Origin: Haliotis asinina
Taxonomy: Eukaryota > Mollusca > Gastropoda > Lepetellida > Haliotidae
DNA: 64,000 nucleotides
Assembly: GCF_037392515.1 (NCBI RefSeq)
Contig: NC_090280.1
Span: 29,579,118-29,643,117, forward strand
Direction: 5' to 3'
Shown piece by piece: positions 10,222-21,061 of this stretch. The notes below the pieces were generated by a model that saw nothing but the letters and a program-made list of their open reading frames with translations, was not told the origin of the DNA and did not search any database. The translations under genes were made by a program, and so were the position numbers. Each line of letters begins with the position of its first letter. The first letter of the stretch is position 1.

Positions 10222-12569
10222 ATAAAATCCTCGTCCAGAACACAAGCTGTTGATTTGAATATTCTGAGACATGTAGATACTTTTTGCTCAGACCTGCAAA
10301 CCATAGATCTCTTACATAAAGAAAGGTCGAAGTAAACAGAAAAGATTCATACATAATGAAGTGGCAGTAATGAAGAACTTAGCTGATTTTAGAATATTCC
10401 AAAATTCAATACAGTCGTATCAGGATGCTGATATACAACCGGTCTTGAGCAATCATTGCTAAAGTGAATGTTAGACAAGATAAGACATTTGGTAAAAGCC
10501 TTGGTAATTCTAGCAGATTTCCAGCTGAGGTTGCACAGCGATATACCCGTGAAGATCCGGTTTAACACTGACCAGACCCTGTATTAACGAAGAAGAACTT
10601 TATTCTCATATATCACATGTAGGGACATAGAGAATGTACAGATAATTCACATTATGGTAATTATGAACTTAAATATAAGGGAAGTTAAACATGATACATT
10701 CATTTGTACAAACACAAATCTTTCTCGATGTGATGATGTAAATACGATGAAAGTGGTCTCGATTCGACAAGTTAAGAAATGATTCAAATGTCAGTAAAAT
10801 ATAATGTCTCATGACCAAATGACATAGGGGTCATAATCCACGACCATACAGCTTATCAGACGAGTCGATTTTATAAATATCTGCTACTTTAAATGTCAAA
10901 ATTATATACAGTTTTGGACTCACTCTCTTCTTGGAACGACTGTCTATCGTGGGAAATGGTACTTGACGATGGCTAGCTTCTGGTTGAGTATAGAGAGCCT
11001 TTACCCCTATGAAATAACATACTACAGACGTAAACGTAAGAGTTTGATTTCAAAGAGAGTTTAAATTATATATTGAAAATGAATATTATCAACAAAACCT
11101 CATTTTGTGGGTTTTACATGAGCAGTTAACAAACAAAACATTGAACTGGGCCATTGAGTAAAATACGTTAGGCTAATTGAAGAAAGTGAAATGTTACTCG
11201 GGCATCGGCGTGTCACTTGACATAGGGGTTACTAAAAGGGTCAAAGGATGAAAATACCTCTTAAATGCAGGGAATAAAATACTACATCATTAACACAATA
11301 TGTAATCTTGTAATCGCTTAAGACATATATTAAATTTGCAATAGCTACTTACTTAGCATTCAGGTAAAAAGTAGGTTATTTGAGTTTTCTATTTGAGACA
11401 TGGAGGGGGCAATTTAAAATTTAACTCACTCGCTTACACTACACATGATTTTAATCATCTGTGCATTGTTTACAATCCACAAGGAACCTAATTCTGAGAG
11501 ATAATTTGTTGTCGTATCGTCAAAGCGATGCAACCCGGACTCTCTGTATATTACTGCCGACAGAAACAATGCAACGGATGATTTAACATGGATTCCTCGC
11601 AGCGACATTTCATATCATGCCTGAACATCAAGATATGTACGCGCAAAAAATGTGCGCCTGCAAGTTTGCACATATCGTATCCCAGTGCATTGACCGATGC
11701 TCATGATGTTGATCACTGAATCATCTGGAGACATCACGAGAAGCTTGACGTCTTGCAACATGATTCAATATGTGAGATGAGAGACATGCTATGGTATACT
11801 GTGAGTGTCGCAGCTTACGACAAGCATGGGTTACTGAAGATCAATTCGAACACCGATCTTCACGCGTCCATACAATTGCAACTGGAACATTGTTTCACAG
11901 TAAACATCACTGTCTCCTAACCCGAGGAAAGCAATATTCACCTAGCCTCTGAAATATAACCATGCACCGACTTGATAGGAGCACCTCCTTAAAAAGTACC
12001 CTGAATGTTTCATACTTCTTTACTTGTTACTTCCATTCCGTACGCTACACCATCTCTATTCGTAGCTTGAAAATACCGCACAAATTTTCTGTTATTCATA
12101 CATTTTCTGCTTATGTGCCTTCACGTCCGCAGAAAATTAAAGACCTTTTTTCTCATTTTGACATATCTAGTAGCATTAGTGTTGCATGCAGAGTTACACA
12201 TTATGACACATACTGTTTATCTGCAGTCACGACAGCCCATCCTGATAAGCTGTGTGTATCTTGAACGAGGAGACTACCTTCTTGCCAAATCCAACTTGAG
12301 ACAATTGCCTCGATCGAGCCCCGAGTGATGTATGTTAAGTCTACACGCCAAAAGCCATAGCATCAGTACAGAACATAGAGAAAGATGGACGCGCACTGTT
12401 CAATGGTTCAATGATTCAGGATCAATGGCCAATACACACTCACTTATACGCTAAAGAAATGCATTGTGTCAGCTCTTCCTCATGAAATCGCACACTGTGC
12501 CTGTAATAAAAACCTGTAATAGGTTGTATGCGCCAAAACACCCATTGGTTAGATACTTACTGACATTAC
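10222..12569. other. Gene-poor interval downstream of gene A
   Basis: No coding region recognised. It holds only repeat shreds: a SINE-head scrap at about 10536-10575 (CCCGTGAAGATCCGG) and a SINE-middle scrap at about 11668-11727 (GACCGATGCTCATG, GTTGATCACTGA). Short open frames here show no family resemblance. No clear AATAAA signal is visible directly after the gene A stop. Confidence 0.6.
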
Positions 12570-12797
12570 ATGTACCCGTGAAGATCCTGGAAAGAATTCA
12601 TCTTCAATAACCCATGCTTGTCATAAAAGGCGACTAACGGGATCGGGTGGTCAGGCTGGCTGACAGAGTTGACACATATCATCGTATCCCAATTGCGTGG
12701 ACTGACGTTTCTGATATTGATTACTGAAATGTGTAAGTCCAGACTTGATTAATTACAGACCGCTGCTATATAGCTCAAATACTGCACAGTGCGGCAT
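12570..12797 (+). repeat. SINE (GTAAGAGGCGACTAA family)
   Basis: A nearly complete but diverged SINE. It starts CCCGTGAAGATCC, continues with AACCCATGCTTGTC, GGCGACTAACGGGATCGGG and GGTCAGGCTGGCTGAC, and ends GACCGCTGCTATATAGCTC then GTGCGGCATTAAAC. The same order is found at 18970-19197 and, degraded, at 16375-16580 and 33746-33930. Its tail resembles the LINE 3' end. The middle block is shared with the LINE 5' UTR. Confidence 0.85.
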
Positions 12798-13070
12798 TAA
12801 ACAACAAACCAACCGCATTACATGCCTGTACGCCAAGCCGACCAGCTGACACTTACCACAACTGCTAAAGTTATACAACAACCTTAGAAGGCTAGTGTAC
12901 TTTTGTGTTTAACCTCCCATGCCTCCCCAAATTCAAACTGAACACTCTACGAGGCATAAATTCTCACTGTTTAAAAAGACGTCGGACAATCCAACCTTGA
13001 TAGCTGTGTGCAGTGTCTGCAGACATGTTAACAGATGATCGTTTTCCCACATACAGGCATGTCATCGCTC

Positions 13071-13080
13071 TATATATAAG
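13071..13080 (+). promoter_or_regulatory. TATA box of gene B
   Basis: TATATATAAG ends 31 bases before the ATG of gene B. The arrangement parallels genes A and D, although flanking sequence is otherwise different, so the promoter layout of the family is kept even though B's coding sequence is broken. Confidence 0.5.
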
Positions 13081-13111
13081 CTTATATATAACACAAGTTT
13101 ATTTTCTGAAA

Positions 13112-13351
13112 ATGATATTCCTCGGACAGGTGGTGCACATTCTGCTGCTGGGGCACACGGTGCTGTCGGATACGACCGTCACCATCTACAACGAATGGCG
13201 TTCCTAAGGAGGTAGAGTCCATTATGAGGCCGACAGATGGAACAAACACAATGGGCTGGACCGACTCAGTCTCATCCCTCATTGTAAATCTCTAGGAACT
13301 CCGCCTGGACGTTGGCTGAACAGAGACATAAATGACCATTTCTTTGAAAAT
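13112..13351 (+). pseudogene. GH86-like gene B, exon 1, with in-frame stop
   Basis: An 80-codon exon matching exon 1 of gene A: signal peptide MIFLGQVVHILLLGHTVLSD, then TTVTIYNEWRS, then GGRVHYEADRWNKHNG and PPGRWLNRDI. It ends AAT/GTAAGT in phase 0, as in gene A. Codon 32 is TAA (13205-13207) where A and D have CAG (Gln). Translation would stop after 31 residues, little beyond the signal peptide. Together with the exon 3 frameshift and the missing exon 2, this makes B a pseudogene. The donor and TATA box still look normal, so it may still be transcribed. Confidence 0.85.
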
Positions 13352-14169
13352 GTAAGTACATCACTTTGGACAAGCCTCTATCTGTTAGACTATGTTAGTG
13401 AACTGGTCCTCGTCAGATAGTAAGAAGTGTGTCCTTGAGACCGGACAAAACGACCTGAATCTTTACAAGAATATACGGCTGCTACCGATTGCGATCACAG
13501 CGCTGAAATCACCATTTGTTTTCTATGTTGCCAAACAAAGGGACAAAGGAGACCCTGAACCAGTACTTATCAACGGAACAGAGCTGTTTACTTAAAGTAC
13601 CATTCTGAACCGACCACTCTTCATGTTTACTCTGAAATCTGAATACGTCTACACGTGTCTTGCCATCTTTTATTTGGAAATCGGAAACTCTAAAGTTCAC
13701 ACAAAGTTAATGTGAGACCATATTAAAGACACAGTGTCACACATGCATGAGAATGTCAAACATTTATACCGAGAACTGTCGGTGTTGTCAGTCTTTGTCG
13801 AACTGGTATCAATTACAAGTTGTACGTAGGATATTCGTAGGATATTCGTAGGATATCTTATTTTCCGGGGATTCTATGGTAGTTTACCCAAATGCTGGTG
13901 GTATTATTATGGGGAAAGGTATTAATTATGCCTTTACACGCAAGTGGAATGGCGACTTCCGCCCTATCAACTCATCAGTATTCTCAACCTTGATCTGACT
14001 CTGAGAGGTGGAAACATCTCCATATCACTTGTCATTTTGTATTTTGAATTCTAAAACACTTTACAGTTCATATAAAGGCAGTTCTTATATATCATGGTGT
14101 TTATACTGTTTTCGATTCACAAAATAAGTAGACACAGGTATAGATACCTTCATAGAGTGAGTAATTCTG

Positions 14170-14420
14170 TTTATATTTAACGTCACATCGGCAATATTGC
14201 AGCCATATCGTGACGGGAACATTCTTGACATACAAAAGGAATATATGTCTATTATTGAAAACAAACTGTCGACGAAGGACAATAAAACCACCAGAATATC
14301 AAAGTTTAAATTAAAACTAGCGTGGAAAGCTAAAACTAATAGCACTATATGGACAGTACAATATAAACCCTGGGTATTGAAAGTAGATCGCCATACTAGA
14401 AACATACCTGCACAGATAAG
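14170..14420 (-). repeat. LINE 3'-UTR fragment, minus strand
   Basis: The sequence ATTTAACGTCACATCGGCAA followed by TATTGCAGCCATATCGTGAC is the reverse complement of the LINE tails at 44080, 50540 and 61090. The following GACAATAAAACCACCAGAAT segment also matches their 3' UTR. It lies in the intron of gene B and has no coding part. Confidence 0.8.
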
Positions 14421-14805
14421 ATTGTTTAACAGACTGTTAGCTTTATCGTTCAAATGTGCAATCCCACATGTAGCCTCAAGATATTCCAACACGATCAACG
14501 TAACGAAAATTTCCTCTTAAATATAAACCTTATCTGAATTCTGAATTATCTTCATAAAGTGAAAAGGCCCATCACAGGTGAACGTGCATAAGTATTGGTA
14601 GGTTTATTCCGGAATGTTGGACAAACTAAGAAATATAACTACATGAATGTTTTTTTCGGGTACAGCAAGTATAACTGCAAACTGCACTGTATCAAATACC
14701 TCTTTGCCTTTTCAAACACAGCCCATCTCAAGCGCAGTAATAAACTTCGTTCTGTTTTGCCAATTCTACACCTGGTTGATGTTGAAGGAATATTGTTTCA
14801 ATCAG

Positions 14806-16255
14806 GTACACGCTGGCCCAAGTGGATGGACAGATCTCAACATCAGGGCCAGTTTCCAAACAACCTGGACGCTGCATCAGAGTTTGTGTCGCTGATGGTT
14901 CAGAGTGCCAAGGACTACACAAATGGACACATCCCACACATATTTGAAGTCATCAACGAACCAAATACTGACTGGCAATTCCTGTCTGACCAGACTGCTG
15001 TTGACTTCCACCGCATCGTTGCCCAAAAGCTGAAGTCACGCTTTGGGATGAAGGTCGGAGGTCCCACATATTCTGGATACCGCCTTCAGATAGGCGATAT
15101 GGACAATTTCCGTTTGTGGAAGAAAACGGCCGAGTTTTTGGACATGTCTTTGGATCATCTGGACTCTTCTCATTCCATGCTTACAATAAACTTCGAGTTT
15201 CAGGGGGAAATCACATCTTCACTGGCTTCAATGAGGCTCGATTTGTTGCTGCGGTTGACATGATAGAAAATTATTCGCATATCAAGAAGGGTAAAATTGT
15301 TCCCATCATTATCAGTGAGTATGGAAGGGATCGAGTTATGGGCATAGACAAATGGTCCCCCAGTGGCTTGATAGATTTTGCAACCATATACCAACCAAAT
15401 GGGTACATGTTCACCTTCCTTAACCTTAGAGAGTTTATAGATAGGGCCATTGTGTTTATACTGTCCAATGAACAACGTCCTGGACACACCAGCCTCAACT
15501 GGTCCTTGTTTACTCAGAATGGTCAAGAGACTGAAATGACCAAATTCTTCAAGTTCTGGAAATACATGTATAATAATCACAAGTTCCTTAGGGTCACCAG
15601 CCAGTACTCGGGATGGCAGAGACAGGTTGCTTCCCTGGCTCTGGCTGATCCAAACAACAATGAGAAGACGATCCTTCTCCACAACTATGGCACATCATCA
15701 CAGAAGGTCAGCCTGGATTTTAAGAACGGGTGGATTAATCCAACATCTGGTGAATCAACTTGTATTCAGTATGAAAAAGGTAAGCCAGCAATGCATTCGA
15801 ATGTCCATTTTTCCACCAGCGGGACGGTTAGCCTCCCTGGGGAATCTACCTGCTTATATAAGTTCAAAACTAGCTACAACTTCGGAGGCGTGAGGACCAA
15901 CAATGAAAACACATACTATGGCAAGAACATGATAATCCCCATCAGCAACGGCCAGGCACAGACCACAATCAGTGTACCAAGCTCTGGCTACCATTCTGCG
16001 CTGTTGAGAGTTGGGGTGACTCGCAATAAGAACACAAATGGCAAACCACTCAGTGTCACGTTCAATGGGTTCAAACTACCATCCACATACATGCTGTTCG
16101 ATACTGATAGCCCTGACGCTAAAACGCAGTGGCAGGTTTGGGAGTTCTGGGTTCCTGAAGGTCGGGTACAGTCAATAAACACTGTCTCCATGACATTTGC
16201 TGGGAACGGAGGACACGTGACGTCTGTGGCACTGGTCGCAGGGAAACTTCAATAA
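14806..16255 (+). pseudogene. GH86-like gene B, catalytic exon, frameshifted
   Basis: Homologous to exon 3 of gene A over its full length. The acceptor CAATCAG/GTACACGCTGG gives the same phase. Catalytic motifs remain: HIFEVINEPNTDW and IIISEYGRD. One base is missing near 15163-15166, in the DHLDFFSFH block (here HLDSSHSM), so the frame changes from 14806-15263 to 15116-16255. The second frame then runs cleanly to TAA at 16253-16255. No exon 2 homologue is visible in 13352-14805. It is more diverged from A than C is. An assembly error could explain the lost base but not the exon 1 stop or the missing exon. Confidence 0.85.
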
Positions 16256-16256
16256 A
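16251..16256 (+). promoter_or_regulatory. Possible polyA signal overlapping the gene B stop
   Basis: AATAAA overlaps the stop codon of gene B. If used, the 3' UTR would be extremely short. The motif is common by chance, so the call is weak. Confidence 0.25.
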
Positions 16257-16295
16257 ACATTTATCATATCCGTGTAGCTTTTGTTTATATATATA

Positions 16296-16327
16296 TCGTA
16301 AAAGATTGGACCCGTACTGAAGCCGTT
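16296..16327 (+). repeat. 32-bp direct repeat, first copy
   Basis: This 32-base segment (containing TTGGACCCGTACTGAAGCC) recurs at 17169-17200 with one mismatch. The flanks differ: AT-dinucleotide runs here, non-repetitive DNA there. I do not recognise its source. Confidence 0.8.
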
Positions 16328-16374
16328 GAAGTATATATATATATGAGCGATCCAGTTTGTGTCCATGCTAGTAG

Positions 16375-16580
16375 AGACGTGTGAAGAACCAGGCTGGAAA
16401 TGGTCTTTACCTTGTTGTAAGAGCTGACTGATCGTGTGAACAGGCTCACTTACAAGGTTGGCCACATTTTCGCATCCGAAGACCGATGTTCATGCCTTTA
16501 GGATATCTGGTCCAGATTCGACTAACTACACAGCGCCGCCATATATCTGGAACAGTGTTAAAACTAAACTCATCCACACA
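16375..16580 (+). repeat. Diverged SINE (GTAAGAGGCGACTAA family)
   Basis: A strongly worn copy. Recognisable blocks in order: GTGTGAAGAACCAGGCTGG, CTTGTTGTAAGAGCTGACT, GACCGATGTTCATGCC, GGTCCAGATTCGACTA and CAGCGCCGCCATATATCTGG. The end is AAACTAAACTCATCCACACA, a decayed (TCAC)n tail. Confidence 0.7.
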
Positions 16581-16611
16581 TTGGTGGTGAAGTTCACACG
16601 GTGGCTAGTAT

Positions 16612-16745
16612 GGTGGAGGGGTCGGGTAGCCTAGTGGTTAAACAGTCCGCTCGCCACGTTCGATTCCCCACGTGGGTACAATGTATGAAACCCATTTCAG
16701 GTATCCCCTGTGTGATGTTCTTGGAATATTGCTTCAGAATTCCCT
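16612..16745 (+). repeat. tRNA-headed SINE
   Basis: It starts with a pol III-type head. Box A-like: GGTAGCCTAGTGGTTAAAC. Box B-like: GTTCGATTCCCC. These are followed by ATGTATGAAACCCATTTCAG and a worn tail. It lies directly after another SINE. It is not a tRNA gene, because the stems of a cloverleaf are not kept past box B. Confidence 0.75.
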
Positions 16746-17442
16746 CCCTCATTCTCCTGCTAGTACCCAGCTTAAAATTATACACAAAATCGGAGATGTA
16801 ATTTATGGAATATTTAGAAATGGTGCGAATCCTGAGACATGCTACAGATTGTGACCAGTTGTATATAATCTCCGCTTTAAGCAACGTTACTCTCTAAATC
16901 ACTGATCAGATAGATAGATCCAAGTGCTGAATTTCATCTTTTCATCGTATTTGGATTTGAAATTCATTTAGTAGAATAATATCAAATGTCACTGGAAGAG
17001 GACAGCCAGCTTTAGATCTGCAGTTGAAACAAATCCCATTAAGTGCAAAAGTCAAGATAGTGGAGAAACACATTTGACTGGATGATTGAAACTTTGTGTG
17101 AACAAATATCATATATTTGATGACAAACATACCACTATTTCTTCGTTATCTGTCTACTGGACGAAGTGTCGTAAAAGGTTGGACCCGTACTGAAGCCGTT
17201 CTCGGATCATACTGGTCATAGTGCGTCCGTCACCAGCGAATTCGGATGAAATAGCAGCCGCACTGAATAATTTCTCAATAATTACGCAGTCCATAATTGA
17301 ACGTGTGTATAACGTGTATCCGTAAATCAGGTCCAAAGCTTTGCACGTTACCTACATGAAAGTGAAACATCAGGAAGTGACAACTCTGATGTTTTCAGCC
17401 TGTCTCTCCAGCCAGTCTCTTACAGGGGCGTTGTGGTAAGTA
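16746..17442. other. Unassigned interval with second 32-bp repeat copy
   Basis: Nothing coding is recognised. The second copy of the 32-bp direct repeat lies at 17169-17200. The rest is AT-rich and without family resemblance. Confidence 0.5.
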
Positions 17443-18147
17443 CTGTCGGAAATAGAAAAAATAAAAAGACAGTTGCTAGGCTGTTATTCGTGCAGCCCTC
17501 AAAGGGTCATCTCAAAGATGTTTTTGTCTCATCTATCGATTAAGATCTTCCGTGCCTTTCTTTCATGAATGTATGTTAAGCTATGTAAAGGAGTATGATA
17601 CCTGATACCCACAGAAAAGCATCGTTTTAAATGTCTCAAAATATATAGGTGGCATGACCACCCGAAGATCGACAGGACTGGATATTGTTATATGTGTTAG
17701 CGCATGCCGTGTACTTCCTTACTTGAATTCCCCTATAGGATTATCATATCTTAGCTGATATCGCTATCCCTCAGTCCGACCATCGTCCTGTTTCTCTTCA
17801 CAGCAGTAGTGAGCTCAGTGGTAGCTACATCCTTCATAGTTTCAGCATTAAAGTTAATATTGTTACGTCAGCTATACGTTATAATGAAGATAAGTCTAAT
17901 TTCAAAATTTAAAATTGAATTGAATGTTATCACATAAAAATTTGCATAAAGTCATGTCCTTTTCCAAATAAGTCGCACTAATCTCTTCTCAGTAAAGTCT
18001 TTTTTCGCGTTTCCTATCTCCCTACCACTCGAACTGTAGTTAGGTCGAACTTAGTTCAACAGATGTGTTATACTTTCACATATCAGCTAGATAAACTGTA
18101 GAGATAAACGGGGTGAAATAGGGTTGTTTTTTTTCTATTTCCGACAG
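17443..18147. mobile_element. MITE, 705 bp, 19-bp perfect inverted repeats
   Basis: CTGTCGGAAATAGAAAAAA at 17443-17461 is the exact reverse complement of 18129-18147, and TA flanks both ends (17441-17442 and 18148-18149). That is the layout of a non-autonomous Tc1/mariner-type element. The inside has no open frame of note. It abuts the start of a tRNA-headed SINE on its right and may have landed in that SINE's head. Confidence 0.8.
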
Positions 18148-18305
18148 TAATTTAGTGGTTAAAGAGCTCGCTCGTCACGTCAAAGACCCAGGAATTTCCG
18201 CACACTGGCACAACGTGAGAAGCTCATTTCTGGTGTCCCCCGCCGTGATATTGCTGAAATATTGCTAAAAACGGCGTAAAGCCATACTCAGTCACTCACT
18301 GTTTA
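18148..18305 (+). repeat. tRNA-headed SINE
   Basis: TTTAGTGGTTAAAGAGCTCG (box A region), CACGTCAAAGACCC, GAGAAGCTCATTTCTGGTG, then CCCCCGCCGTGATATTGCTG and AACGGCGTAAAGCC, ending CAGTCACTCACT. This tail resembles the LINE tail (GATAT-GCTG-AATATTGC order, then (TCAC)n). The head is cut by the MITE on its left. Confidence 0.85.
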
Positions 18306-18824
18306 CAAACACTGTGCAGTGTGCATGCTGAATGCGCCAGTTAAAATGGGAAAAGTATGCACATCAAAGTATTATTTCTGTTCATATCCATATCTCAGTG
18401 TGTGAATCACTTGAGCCATGAGTCACCAAGATACCCGCCCACTGAGAGATCAAGAGGTTGTTACCCGTACGCAAAGTACACATGATTAATATGGTGCTCG
18501 TGCATGCATTATTATTACACTTGCATGGAGAATTATTACGATGCATGGATTTCTAATTCGTAAAAGACCCTAAAGCACATTTTGCACATAGACGCACATA
18601 GTAATGTCTAACAGTGAGGGATGTACCGGTCCTGAACGACACAATATAAGGGAACAACGAATTGAGCAAGAAGCTGGGGTAGGGGGATTTAAACGATTTG
18701 AAGGATGTTGTTTAACGCAGCACTCAACAATATTCCGACTATTTGGAGGTCTGCTAGGAGTGGAATCCCCTCACTACACCAATCTTAACCATATTTTACA
18801 TATGGTCTAACTTTACGTTTGTTG
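18306..18824. other. Unassigned interval
   Basis: About 500 bases without a recognisable gene. A 68-codon open frame at 18604-18810 shows no family resemblance, and its end overlaps GTTGTTTAACGC-type repeat sequence. Confidence 0.5.
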
Positions 18825-19345
18825 TTTAACGCTCAATAATATTTCAGCTGTATATAAATAATAGAGTCTGAATCAGACAATATACGCATCTGTGAGGCGA
18901 TGACATGATTCAACCAAGCCAGCGAATCTAACCACCTGATCCCGTTAGTCGCCTCTTACGAGACTCGTAAAGAACCGGGGTAGAATAGGTCTTCAGCAGC
19001 CCATGTTTCCCACCAAAGGCGACTATGCTTGTCGTAAGAGGCGACTAACGGGACCGGTTGGTCAGTCTCGCTAAATGACACATGTCACTGTATCCCAAAT
19101 GCGTATATCCATGCTTATGCTTTTGATCATTGGTTTGTCTGGTCCAGATTCGAATATTTACAGATCGTCTCCATATAGTTGGAATACTGCAGACTGCCAA
19201 ACTTCTTCGTGGCAGCCAACGCTCATCACGTCGGGGACCCGAGTTTGATTCCCTACTTGGGTACAATGTGTGAAGCCTGTTTCTGGTATCCCCCGCCGTG
19301 ATATTGCTGGGTTATTGTAAATCTAAACTCGCTCATTCACACCCA
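18825..19345. repeat. Inverted SINE pair followed by a tRNA-headed SINE
   Basis: Three SINE bodies in a row. 18825-18968 is a minus-strand partial copy of the GTAAGAGGCGACTAA family: its CCCGTTAGTCGCCTCTTACGA is the reverse complement of the core. 18970-19197 is a plus-strand copy starting GTAAAGAACCGGGGTAGAAT and including GTCGTAAGAGGCGACTAACG. 19198-19345 is a tRNA-headed SINE (GTTTGATTCCC, CCCCCGCCGTGATATTGCTG, worn tail). The first two are head to head, so a transcript could fold back on itself. Confidence 0.8.
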
Positions 19346-19551
19346 CAGCTGAATATCAAGTCGTTGTTTCTTAACTATTCACGCTATATTTGTATATTCG
19401 AAATATCTGTATCAATTCACATTGGGGAGCATGTCTGTTTATATCTATTACACAATCTTACTTCCCTTTATGACACTTAACGGACTACCAAGGGGATGAG
19501 GTTAAATAATATCTGCATTAAAAGCATATACGACTCAAATATATTTATTAT

Positions 19552-19807
19552 AGCGATTGCCTGTTGCAGCATGCTATTGCGATAGCGATTGCCTATTGCA
19601 GCATACTATTGCGATAGCGATTGCCTGTTGCAGCATGCTATTGCGATAGCGATTGTCTATTGCAGCATGCTGTTGCGATACCGATTGCCTGTTGCAGCAT
19701 GCTATTGCGATAGCGATTGCCTATTGCAGCATACTATTGCGATACCGACTGCCTGTTGCAGCATGCTATTTCGATAGCGATTGTGTATTACACCATTCTG
19801 TTGCGAT
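19552..19807 (+). repeat. 32-bp minisatellite, 8 units
   Basis: Units start at 19552 and then every 32 bases to 19776. Each has AGCGATTGCCTGTTGCAGCA-like sequence followed by TGCTATTGCGAT. Variants are CCTATTG, ACCGATTG and CATACT. The array ends at 19808, where a LINE scrap begins. Open frames across it come from its repeat structure. Confidence 0.93.
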
Positions 19808-19808
19808 A

Positions 19809-20000
19809 GCTGGATTTACACCATCACTTCAGCTGTTAGGAATTTAGACACATCTAGACAGAAAATAAAAATACATATATACTACGCTTATAATCAGTGG
19901 AAAGTTTAAATTTGCAGTGAATGTTTCAGGACTTCTGTGCCCTCTCAGGAGGGAATAATTTTACATTACCTTAACTCCTCTCGATGATACCGTATAGGTA
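19809..20000 (-). repeat. LINE 3'-UTR fragment, minus strand
   Basis: GCTGGATTTACACCATC and CCTCTCAGGAGGGAATAATT followed by TTACATTACCTTAACTCC are reverse complements of LINE 3'-UTR blocks (for example 50100-50290). It is old and without coding sequence. Confidence 0.75.
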
Positions 20001-20449
20001 TGTAATAAAGCTGTTCTTTTGTACGACTATTTTGACCCTTCGGGTATTCCATACATTCATTGTCAGGTAACAGTTTAAGGAATTCTACCTAATTCTAGAG
20101 AATGCTCTCTAATAGAATTCCAACAGGAGTTGTGGAAGGTAGACGACATATCCAACCAATCAAAAAGCACGTTACATTTGGAACATCCCCATTTTTTGTA
20201 GACCGAAGGCCATGTCACTCCAAAGAGATAGCTGAGTGGTTTCATGTAAGTCACCTTTTGGAAAGCAGAACTTCACATTGGCTAAATACCTACTGTATCT
20301 ATCCCTTGTATATGTTGTTCCCAACGCAGTAGAAAATAATAATTTCTTTACGTTAGCTTAAACGTCATCCCTGTGTCAACGCGAATGTGTCGACCGAAAC
20401 TAGCTCAAAATTGTTTCTTCTGCCCAAAACTCTTTGATCGGTAATGCAA
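20001..20449. other. Unassigned interval
   Basis: No gene recognised. A 76-codon frame at 20102-20332 has no resemblance I can name. Confidence 0.5.
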
Positions 20450-21060
20450 TGGCTGATTTTATTTAATTATTGCATTTTCTTAAAAAGTACATTTGTTAAC
20501 TGATTTATAAGTAGACAAATATCGTAAGATTAGAATATCGTTTAAATTAGTAACATATATAGATTGTCATTAGCTGTATCCTCAAAGGGGGTTAAATTAC
20601 CGTAAAATTATTGCCCTCCTAAGATGGTACGTAAGTCCCAAAACATCCCTCGTAAATTCAAACTTTCCATGTTCTTAGTCGTAGCGTATATGCCTTTTTA
20701 TAATCTATGGCTTACTGTATCTAAATTGCTAACAGCTGAAGCTGGTGGTGTAAATCCATCTAGGGTCCATGCAGGAAGCAAATCTACCATACGTTCCCAT
20801 TGTCTCTGGCATGGTGACCTACCTTCAGTTGCTAGCAGTCTATAGCCTCATTTTACTTTGTGTAGTTATTTCTGGTTAAATGTTTTGGTTAAAGATTTAG
20901 TTGCTAGTTTTATATGGCTATCTGTGATACACTAGTGGTGTTACTGTTTGTCGTCAGCTGAGTTTTAGTTTCTAATTTTTGTGATTTAGAATATAATTAT
21001 TAATTGTTCTCATGATATGAAATATTGCCGATGTGACGATGAATATTACATCCACTCTTA
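20450..21060 (+). repeat. LINE 3' end, plus strand, degraded
   Basis: It begins in the last codons of ORF2 (TTTAATTATTGCATTTT) and continues through the 3' UTR: GTAAAATTATTGCCCTCCTA, GTGTAAATCCATCTAGGG, GGTGACCTACCTTCAG, and the terminal GCCGATGTGACGATGAATAT. The order matches 50020-50590. There is no intact coding sequence. Confidence 0.8.
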
Positions 21061-21061
21061 A

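Noticed and set aside
14197-14520. 107-codon frame at 14197 and the 137-codon frame opposite
   Set aside because: It overlaps a LINE 3'-UTR fragment and has no coding resemblance.
13352-14805. Exon 2 of gene B
   Set aside because: I searched for the exon 2 motifs (SHHGYPDP, DMVWNIQ) by eye in all frames and found none.
16612-16690. tRNA gene
   Set aside because: Only the box A/B head of a SINE is present, with no full cloverleaf. The same holds at 18148, 19198 and 62420.
18825-19197. HDV-like ribozyme at SINE heads
   Set aside because: The CCCGTGAAGA start recalls the LINE head, but no L3, P1.1 or GCTAAG strand can be drawn.
19589-19847. Cys-rich peptide gene from 19589
   Set aside because: It is a translation of the 32-bp minisatellite; two frames are open with the same repeat pattern.
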